DNA of 64,000 bases from Emcibacter sp. (lineage in GTDB: Bacteria > Pseudomonadota > Alphaproteobacteria > Sphingomonadales > Emcibacteraceae): contig JAIOYI010000008.1 of NCBI GenBank assembly GCA_021741205.1, forward strand, positions 1 to 64,000, read 5' to 3'. The translations under genes and the position numbers were made by a program. Of the stretch, positions 58,178 through 64,000 are shown piece by piece (positions within the stretch are counted from its first letter, which is position 1; each line of letters begins with the position of its first letter). Below the pieces are notes generated by a model that made no database searches, was not told the origin of the DNA, and worked only from the letters and a program-made list of their open reading frames with translations.

Positions 58178-59527
58178 ATGCGTTATCTTCCGCTTAGCCA
58201 ATCTGATCGTCATGAAATGCTTGCCACCATTGGCGTGTCACATATCAATGATCTTTTTAAGGATGTGCCAAAATCAGCCCTACTGAAAGAGCCTGTGGAT
58301 TTACCAAACCACAAGTCAGAAATGGAGGTAGATAGAGAAATGAGAGCCTTGGCGGGAAAAAATATCCCCGCAGGGTCAGTGCCTTTTTTCTGTGGTGCGG
58401 GAGCTTATCGCCATTATGTCCCAAGTACTGTCGATCATTTAATTCAAAGGGGTGAATTTTTAACGGCCTATACCCCTTATCAGCCTGAAATTTCACAAGG
58501 GACCTTGCAGGCGCTTTATGAATTTCAAAGCCAAGTGGCTCAGATCACGGGTATGGAAGTGTCCAATGCCTCCATGTATGATGGTTCTACCGCCTGTGGA
58601 GAGGCTGTTCTTATGGCCCGCCGTGTCAGCCGCAAGAAAAAGGCCATTCTGTCTGGAAGTCTGCATCCTCAGTATATCGAAGTGGTTAAAACTGTTACAA
58701 AATTCACCGATGATGTGGCGGTTTTTAATCCTGTTGATACCTATGCGGTTGATGATCTTATTGCTCAAATTGACGATGAGACCAGTTGTGTTGTGGTGCA
58801 AAATCCAGACTTCTTTGGCAATATACAGGATTTCTCTAAACTTGCTGAAGCCCTTCACGAAAAAAATGCCCTGTTGATTGTGGTTGTAACGGAAATTGTT
58901 TCTCTTGGCGCTGTGCGCTCGCCGGGTTCTATGGGGGCAGATATTGTGGTTGGTGAAGGACAAAGCATTGGCAATGGCCTAAGCTTTGGTGGTCCCTATG
59001 TGGGATTATTCGCCACCCGCCAAAAATATGTTCGCACCATGCCAGGCCGCGTCTGTGGACAAACGGTGGATGCAGACGGAAAGCGTGGATTTGTCCTGAC
59101 TCTTTCCACCCGTGAACAACATATAAGACGGGAAAAAGCCACCAGCAACATCTGCACCAATGCGGGGTTATGCACCCTTGCCTTTACCATCCACATGACC
59201 CTGCTCGGTGAAAAAGGGTTCCGTCATTTGGCGCACCTTAATCATGCCAAGGCTGTGATGTTGGCCGATAAGCTTTCTCATATTAAGGGTGTTAAAGTGC
59301 TTAACAAAAGTTTTTTCAATGAATTTACCATTTCCTTGCCCATTGATGCTGCCTATGCCATTGAAAAGATGGCGGAAGCAAAAATTTTGGGCGGAGTTCC
59401 CTTATCTCGTCTTTATCCCGATCATGAGAATTTGAAAAACCAAATGTTGGTTGCGGTCACAGAAACCGTAACCGAGGCCGATATGGACCTGTTTGTCAGC
59501 GAATTAAAGGAGTGGGTAAAATGTTAA
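58178..59527 (+). CDS. gcvPA: Glycine dehydrogenase (decarboxylating) subunit 1
   Basis: This is the N-terminal half of the P protein, encoded as a separate 449-residue subunit. It begins MRYLPLSQSDRHEMLATIGV, typical of GcvPA, with YTPYQPEISQGTLQALYEFQ and GEGQSIGNGLSFGGPYVGLF. The PLP lysine is on the other subunit. Its TAA overlaps the start of gcvPB by 7 bases. Confidence 0.97.
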   Translation: MRYLPLSQSDRHEMLATIGVSHINDLFKDVPKSALLKEPVDLPNHKSEMEVDREMRALAGKNIPAGSVPFFCGAGAYRHYVPSTVDHLIQRGEFLTAYTPYQPEISQGTLQALYEFQSQVAQITGMEVSNASMYDGSTACGEAVLMARRVSRKKKAILSGSLHPQYIEVVKTVTKFTDDVAVFNPVDTYAVDDLIAQIDDETSCVVVQNPDFFGNIQDFSKLAEALHEKNALLIVVVTEIVSLGAVRSPGSMGADIVVGEGQSIGNGLSFGGPYVGLFATRQKYVRTMPGRVCGQTVDADGKRGFVLTLSTREQHIRREKATSNICTNAGLCTLAFTIHMTLLGEKGFRHLAHLNHAKAVMLADKLSHIKGVKVLNKSFFNEFTISLPIDAAYAIEKMAEAKILGGVPLSRLYPDHENLKNQMLVAVTETVTEADMDLFVSELKEWVKC

Positions 59528-61080
59528 ATAATCAAGGCCGTCAAACAGACGTTGGCACCGCGTCCCAACAAACGTCCAACAATTTCACCACCCATAGCGG
59601 CAACCGAGGCTTAGAGCAGGATGAACTGCTTATTTATGAAATTGGTGACACCAAACGCACGGGCGTTGATTTGGAAGAAGTTTGGGATTTTGAACCACGC
59701 TTAGGCGGGGTGACACGGGATAATGAAATTGGCCTTGCGGGCCTTACAGAACCCGAAACCATGCGTCATTATACCCGCCTTAGCCGAAAAAATTACGCCA
59801 TTGATATGGGACTTTATCCTTTGGGGTCCTGTACCATGAAGCATAATCCACGTCTTAATGAAAAGGTGGCTCGTCTTCCAGGTCTTGGTGATATTCATCC
59901 CTTACAACCCATCTCAACCGTGCAAGGTGCCTTGGAAGTGATGGATAATCTTGCCCATTGGTTAAAAACTTTGACGGGTATGCCCGCCGTTGCCATGTCC
60001 CCCAAAGCGGGTGCTCATGGTGAATTATGCGGCCTTATGGCCATAAGGGCGGCCCTAGATAAGCGGGGGGAAAATCGTTCTATCATTCTTGCCCCAGAAT
60101 CAGCCCATGGTACAAATCCCGCAACGGCAACACTTTGTGGCTATAAGGTTAAATCCATTCCCGCAAACAAACAGGGACGTGTTGATTTGGATGCCTTAAA
60201 ATCTGCACTGACCCCTGATGTGGCCGCTATAATGCTCACCAACCCCAATACATGTGGTCTGTTTGAACGGGATATCATTGAGATAGCAAAGGCCGTTCAT
60301 TCTATTGGCGGCTATTTTTACTGTGACGGGGCAAATTTTAACGCCATCGTTGGCAAAGTGCGCCCAGGAGATCTGGGGGTTGATGCTATGCATATCAATC
60401 TTCATAAGACATTTTCCACACCCCACGGCGGCGGCGGGCCCGGGGCCGGACCCGTTGTTTTATCCAAAGCCTTAGAACCCTTTGCACCTGTGCCTTATGT
60501 TATTCATGGTGATCATGGTTTTGAGCTTGTGGAGCATATCTCAGATAAGGGTGACAGCAAAGATAGTTTTGGGCGCATGACCGCCTTTCATGGTCAAATG
60601 GGTATGAATATTCGGGCGTTAGCTTTTATGATGTCCCACGGCGCAGATGGTCTTGCCCGTGTGGCCGAGGACAGCGTCCTCAATGCCAATTATATTCTGG
60701 CCTCTCTCAAGGATGTTATGACCGCAAGCTTTGAAGGCCCTTGTATGCATGAATGTCTGTTTGATGACAGGTTTTTACATGGCACGGGCGTTGCAACCCT
60801 TGATTTTGCCAAGGCAATGATTGATGAGGGGTATCATCCCATGACAATGTATTTCCCTCTTGTGGTTCATGGTGCTATGCTGATTGAACCCACAGAGAGC
60901 GAAAGCAAACAATCCGTTGATCAGTTTATCGGAAGCTTGCGTCATCTGGTGACAGAGGCAAAGGCTGGCAACAAGGAATTGTTTAGCGGTGCACCCTATC
61001 TTGCCCCTCTAAGACGGCTTGATGAGACACTGGCGGCACGAAGCCCCATATTACGATGGAGCAAACCTGAAAACGAGTGA
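59521..61080 (+). CDS. gcvPB: Glycine dehydrogenase (decarboxylating) subunit 2
   Basis: This is the PLP-binding half of the split P protein. The PLP lysine is in MHINLHKTFSTPHGGGGPG, with YPLGSCTMKHNPR and APESAHGTNPATA as further signatures. I chose ATG 59521 (519 residues) with AAAGGAG upstream; a GTG at 59512 is possible. The first 45 residues are a low-complexity extension rich in Q, T, S and N. A serine hydrolase gene follows after 5 bases. Confidence 0.97.
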   Translation: MLNNQGRQTDVGTASQQTSNNFTTHSGNRGLEQDELLIYEIGDTKRTGVDLEEVWDFEPRLGGVTRDNEIGLAGLTEPETMRHYTRLSRKNYAIDMGLYPLGSCTMKHNPRLNEKVARLPGLGDIHPLQPISTVQGALEVMDNLAHWLKTLTGMPAVAMSPKAGAHGELCGLMAIRAALDKRGENRSIILAPESAHGTNPATATLCGYKVKSIPANKQGRVDLDALKSALTPDVAAIMLTNPNTCGLFERDIIEIAKAVHSIGGYFYCDGANFNAIVGKVRPGDLGVDAMHINLHKTFSTPHGGGGPGAGPVVLSKALEPFAPVPYVIHGDHGFELVEHISDKGDSKDSFGRMTAFHGQMGMNIRALAFMMSHGADGLARVAEDSVLNANYILASLKDVMTASFEGPCMHECLFDDRFLHGTGVATLDFAKAMIDEGYHPMTMYFPLVVHGAMLIEPTESESKQSVDQFIGSLRHLVTEAKAGNKELFSGAPYLAPLRRLDETLAARSPILRWSKPENE

Positions 61081-61085
61081 GATAA

Positions 61086-62312
61086 ATGAATAAATTGCTG
61101 AAAACCTTAGGCGCAACATTATTCTTTGCAGTTGTCATATTTGGTATTGTTGTCGCCGCAAATCTAGAGCAGGCCAACAGACTTTATGGGACAATGACGC
61201 TATTTCATAAAGAAAATATTGTTCATAATTTTTCTCATATGAATGATATTTTTCTGTCTAAGCCCATCAAACATTCTGGCACCCCCTTTAATTTCGGCCA
61301 TGCTCCAAAGAATTTACCCGAAAGTTTCACCTATAAAGGACAACCAATAAAGACCGCCGATTTCTTGGCACGCAGGTCAACGACGGCCTTACTTGTTATT
61401 AAAGATGATAATATTGCCTTCGAAAATTATTACCAAGGAACGGGCGAAAATGATCTTCGGATTTCTTGGTCGGTGGGCAAATCCTTTACCGTGACTTTGT
61501 TTGGGATTTTGGTTGATAAGGGGCTCATCGACATCAATGTCCCTATTGAGCATTATCTACCTGAAATGAAAGATAGTGGCTATGAAGGCGTGCCGGTTCG
61601 AGATGTTTTGCAAATGTCATCGGGGGTGAAATGGAATGAGGATTACGGTGATTTCTATTCGGACATCAATCATATGGGTCGTATCTTGGCCATTGGCGGT
61701 TCGCTCGACGAATTTACCGCAACTTTGACCCACGAAAAACCCTCAGGCCAAGAATTTCATTATGTTTCCATGGATACCCATATTATTGGCATGATTGTCC
61801 GCCGTGTGGCTGGCACAGACCTTGTAACCCAAATCGAAAAAAATCTTTGGTCAAAAATTGGTATGGAATCCGATGCCTATTGGATTACTGATTCAGAGGG
61901 CGCTGAATTTGCCTTGGGCGGGCTTAACGTGCGAACCCGCGACTTTGCAAGATTTGGCCGCCTATATCTTCATAACGGCAACTGGGAAGGGGAACAGATT
62001 GTCTCATCCCAATGGATAAAAGCCGTAACAACCCCCTATTCAGAACATAACAAATCCCAATCCGATAAGTTTGGTTATGGGTTTCAATGGTGGATCGGCC
62101 CCGACGCCAGACCTGGCGAATTTATGGCCGTTGGGGTCTATGGTCAATTTATTTATATCAATCAGCCAGAAAATATCATCATTGTCAAAAATTCAGCAGA
62201 CATAAATTTTATGGATAAAATTGACTCAAAACATGAATCTATTACATTTTTCAGAGCGATAACGGATAAGATACATAAGGATGTTATGGTAAATAAGATA
62301 ACAACCCACTAG
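61086..62312 (+). CDS. Serine hydrolase, beta-lactamase/NylB-like family
   Basis: The 408-residue protein has one N-terminal membrane anchor (about residues 7-26) and a beta-lactamase-fold domain. The nucleophile motif SxxK is in ISWSVGKSFT. A second conserved region, FHYVSMDTHIIG, resembles the 6-aminohexanoate-dimer hydrolase and EstB group, not true beta-lactamases. The substrate is unknown. It is only 5 bases after gcvPB, so it should be transcribed with the glycine cleavage genes, which is unexpected. Confidence 0.85.
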   Translation: MNKLLKTLGATLFFAVVIFGIVVAANLEQANRLYGTMTLFHKENIVHNFSHMNDIFLSKPIKHSGTPFNFGHAPKNLPESFTYKGQPIKTADFLARRSTTALLVIKDDNIAFENYYQGTGENDLRISWSVGKSFTVTLFGILVDKGLIDINVPIEHYLPEMKDSGYEGVPVRDVLQMSSGVKWNEDYGDFYSDINHMGRILAIGGSLDEFTATLTHEKPSGQEFHYVSMDTHIIGMIVRRVAGTDLVTQIEKNLWSKIGMESDAYWITDSEGAEFALGGLNVRTRDFARFGRLYLHNGNWEGEQIVSSQWIKAVTTPYSEHNKSQSDKFGYGFQWWIGPDARPGEFMAVGVYGQFIYINQPENIIIVKNSADINFMDKIDSKHESITFFRAITDKIHKDVMVNKITTH

Positions 62313-62317
62313 ACTGA

Positions 62318-62638
62318 TTAACCCTCTGCTTCAATCAATCTAGTAATGCCCTCAATTCTTTTTATGGTGTGAGCAATTGTTTCAGAAAGATGATTGGTTT
62401 CATCCTGCGTTTCTTTTTGAGCCATGGGCTTGCCGTCCCGCGCCTCATCCAATTCGTCAGCCAACAAAATAGCCGTCATCAGCATAAGCCGAATATCAGA
62501 AACCGACCCCGTCGCTTTTGAAATCTCGCTCGCTTTATCAATCACATATTCCGCAAGCTTTTCCAGACGAGCCTCTCCCCCGCCCTGACAGGCGAGTTGA
62601 TAGTCCCGATTGTTAAATTTAACAGTAACATTTGCCAT
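62318..62638 (-). CDS. zapA: Cell division protein ZapA
   Basis: ZapA bundles FtsZ at the division site. The 106-residue protein starts MANVTVKFNNRDYQLACQGG, followed by EARLEKLAEYVIDK, the standard N-terminal domain, and continues as an alpha-helical coiled coil with ALLLADEL-like ILLADELDEARDG. It lies after a coiled-coil gene and ends 5 bases from the converging serine hydrolase. Confidence 0.92.
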   Translation of the reverse strand: MANVTVKFNNRDYQLACQGGGEARLEKLAEYVIDKASEISKATGSVSDIRLMLMTAILLADELDEARDGKPMAQKETQDETNHLSETIAHTIKRIEGITRLIEAEG

Positions 62639-62661
62639 ATTTTTTTTCGCTATCTAATAAT

Positions 62662-63000
62662 TTAGTGAAGACTTTTTTGGGCTATGATTTGGTCAATATC
62701 ATGAATCGTTGTTTCCAATGCCTTTTCAGCCGATTCGTTTATTTTTTCCAATTTTTTGTATTTTTTCTCTAACGCTTCATATCCCGTCTTCAGAGCGATA
62801 CAATGTTTTTTCATTTCTTCCGCATCTCGACTGAGCTGCTTATTTTTATTTTCAAGCTCTTCCATATAGCTCGCCTGCTCCGCGGAAATAGGTTCTGTTT
62901 TCTTTTTTTGATCTAATATGGCACGTTCCAAACGAATCAAGGCCTCTTCAACGGCGGCATTGGCATTCTGAGCGGTAAGGCTATTATCATTTTGCGGCAT
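62662..63000 (-). CDS. Small coiled-coil protein (DUF4164-like)
   Basis: The 112-residue protein is nearly all charged helix with heptad patterning from about residue 14 to the end (ENKNKQLSRDAEEMKKHCIA and the KKYKKLEKINESAEK stretch). Small coiled-coil genes of this type often precede zapA in alphaproteobacteria and are thought to act with it at the divisome. It is divergent from tkt and 23 bases upstream of zapA. Confidence 0.78.
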   Translation of the reverse strand: MPQNDNSLTAQNANAAVEEALIRLERAILDQKKKTEPISAEQASYMEELENKNKQLSRDAEEMKKHCIALKTGYEALEKKYKKLEKINESAEKALETTIHDIDQIIAQKSLH

Positions 63001-63233
63001 TATAGTCCTGCTTCTTTTGGCATATGAGTTAGATTATTTTAAGACGATATCTTTGCGCTCTATTGTTGCAAAAAAAACACCCTATGAGAAGTCCAAAAAT
63101 GAAAATCTATTCGAAAGCTTTTGTTTCGTCAAAAAAACCTATAAGCGGGTTGACGTATGAGACACAAATGTTCATTGTGCGCCATAAATAGAGTATTTTA
63201 TGATCAATCTTTAATATAGTCGGTAATATTAAT

Positions 63234-64000
63234 ATGACAATTTCACAAACCAAAATGGCCAATGCAATTCGTGCCCTGTCTATGGATGCGGTACAGGCTG
63301 CAAATTCTGGACATCCCGGCATGCCTATGGGCATGGCTGATGTGGCAACTGTTCTTTTCACCAAACATCTGAAATATGATCCCACATGGCCAGAATGGCC
63401 AGATCGTGACAGATTTATTTTGTCAGCAGGTCATGGCTCGATGTTGTTATATTCGCTGTTATATCTTTGTGGTTATGAACGTCCTACCATTGATGACATT
63501 AAAAATTTTCGTCAGCTGCATCAGCCCTGTGCTGGTCACCCTGAAGTAAACGAACTGGCGGGCGTTGAAATGACAACAGGTCCACTAGGTCAAGGACTTG
63601 CCACATCGGTTGGTTTTGCTCTGGCTGAAAGATTATCAAATACCCGTATGGGAAATATCATTGATCATCATACCTATGTTATTTGCGGCGATGGTTGCCT
63701 TATGGAAGGTATCAGCCATGAAGCCATTTCCATGGCAGGTCATTTAAAGCTCGGCAAGATGATTGTTCTGTGGGACGATAATCAAATCTGTATTGATGGC
63801 AGCACAAGTGACACCGTATCCGATGATCAAATAATGCGCTTTACGGCATCTGGTTGGCATGTTCAGGCAATTAATGGTCATGACATGGAAGAAGTTGATG
63901 CCGCCATAACAGCCGCCAAAAATGATGACCGTCCCTCTATGATTGCTTGCCGAACGACTATTGGATTTGGTGCCCCCTCAAAACAAGGAACTTCAAGCGT
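63234..64000 (+). CDS. tkt: Transketolase, N-terminal part (cut by window edge)
   Basis: The frame is open from ATG 63234 to the end of the window, about 255 codons of an expected 650 or more. It shows the thiamine diphosphate domain of transketolase: [58 protein letters not shown] and the metal-binding [13 protein letters not shown]. The first ATG is chosen because the family N-terminus fits. It divides sugar phosphates between the Calvin or pentose phosphate pathways and glycolysis. Confidence 0.95.
   Translation, partial: MTISQTKMANAIRALSMDAVQAANSGHPGMPMGMADVATVLFTKHLKYDPTWPEWPDRDRFILSAGHGSMLLYSLLYLCGYERPTIDDIKNFRQLHQPCAGHPEVNELAGVEMTTGPLGQGLATSVGFALAERLSNTRMGNIIDHHTYVICGDGCLMEGISHEAISMAGHLKLGKMIVLWDDNQICIDGSTSDTVSDDQIMRFTASGWHVQAINGHDMEEVDAAITAAKNDDRPSMIACRTTIGFGAPSKQGTSS

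Noticed and set aside
62312-62640. 6S RNA downstream of zapA
   Set aside because: 6S RNA is often found there in alphaproteobacteria, but only 5 bases separate zapA from the serine hydrolase.
1-64000. CRISPR array, rRNA operon, prophage or integrase-tRNA junction
   Set aside because: No regularly spaced direct repeats, rRNA sequence, phage structural genes or integrase next to the tRNA-Gln were seen.

Overview
The window looks like chromosomal DNA of an alphaproteobacterium of low-to-moderate GC. The evidence is gene order and signals, not a database match: an RsmB-type methyltransferase between guaB and guaA, ppx overlapping rlmE, a trpG-trpD-trpC-moaC-moeA-lexA run beside comEC, gltX and gltA, an ispH-thrB-rnhA run, a ZapA/coiled-coil pair divergent from transketolase, a short-type ProRS, and a LexA-operator-like GAAC-N7-AAAC site before lexA. 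I cannot name the genus.

Layout. 1-2100 is accessory: the tail of an IS3-type transposase, then an AT-rich solitary AAA/OLD-like ATPase gene with a hairpin repeat on each side. 2096-7125 (minus) holds a GNAT acetyltransferase, der, bamB, a YfgM-like protein and panB. 7364-8653 is an APC permease. 8658-15148 (minus) holds guaA, rsmB, guaB, rlmE and ppx/gppA. A tRNA-Gln(CTG) lies at 15311-15384, followed by a dicarboxylate symporter (minus). 16828-22215 (plus) is trpGDC, moaC, a small membrane protein, moeA and lexA. comEC (minus) diverges from gltX and gltA (plus). 27557-38768 (minus) holds gloA and fabZ, then the block rpsB-tsf-pyrH-frr-uppS-cdsA-dxr-rseP-bamA-skp. 38910-47614 (minus) has a Nudix hydrolase, a SnoaL-like protein, dnaE, lolD, lolC, proS and an unknown exported protein. 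47916-51988 (minus) holds two exported peptidases and an ankyrin protein. 52003-56218 (minus) is rnhA, thrB, ispH and sppA. 56385-62312 (plus) is a tandem glycine riboswitch followed by gcvT, gcvH, gcvPA, gcvPB and a serine hydrolase. The window ends with zapA and a coiled-coil gene (minus) and the 5' part of transketolase (plus).

How the genes work together. Much of the window makes envelope: BamA and BamB, Skp, RseP, LolCD, SppA, CdsA, UppS, and Dxr plus IspH of the isoprenoid pathway. The most striking absence is in the same block. The order rseP-bamA-skp-fabZ is kept, but lpxD between skp and fabZ and lpxA/lpxB after fabZ are not there; a terminator and gloA occupy those places. Lipid A genes are therefore lost or moved. 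Other modules are GMP synthesis (guaB, guaA), tryptophan synthesis without trpE, molybdenum cofactor synthesis, the SOS repressor, and glycine cleavage under riboswitch control.

The best candidate for an undescribed system is the solitary ATPase at 491-2017. It has an ATPase core with a C-terminal RHxxxH motif of the kind found in HEPN ribonucleases, no visible partner gene, much lower GC than the housekeeping genes, and an IS remnant next to it.
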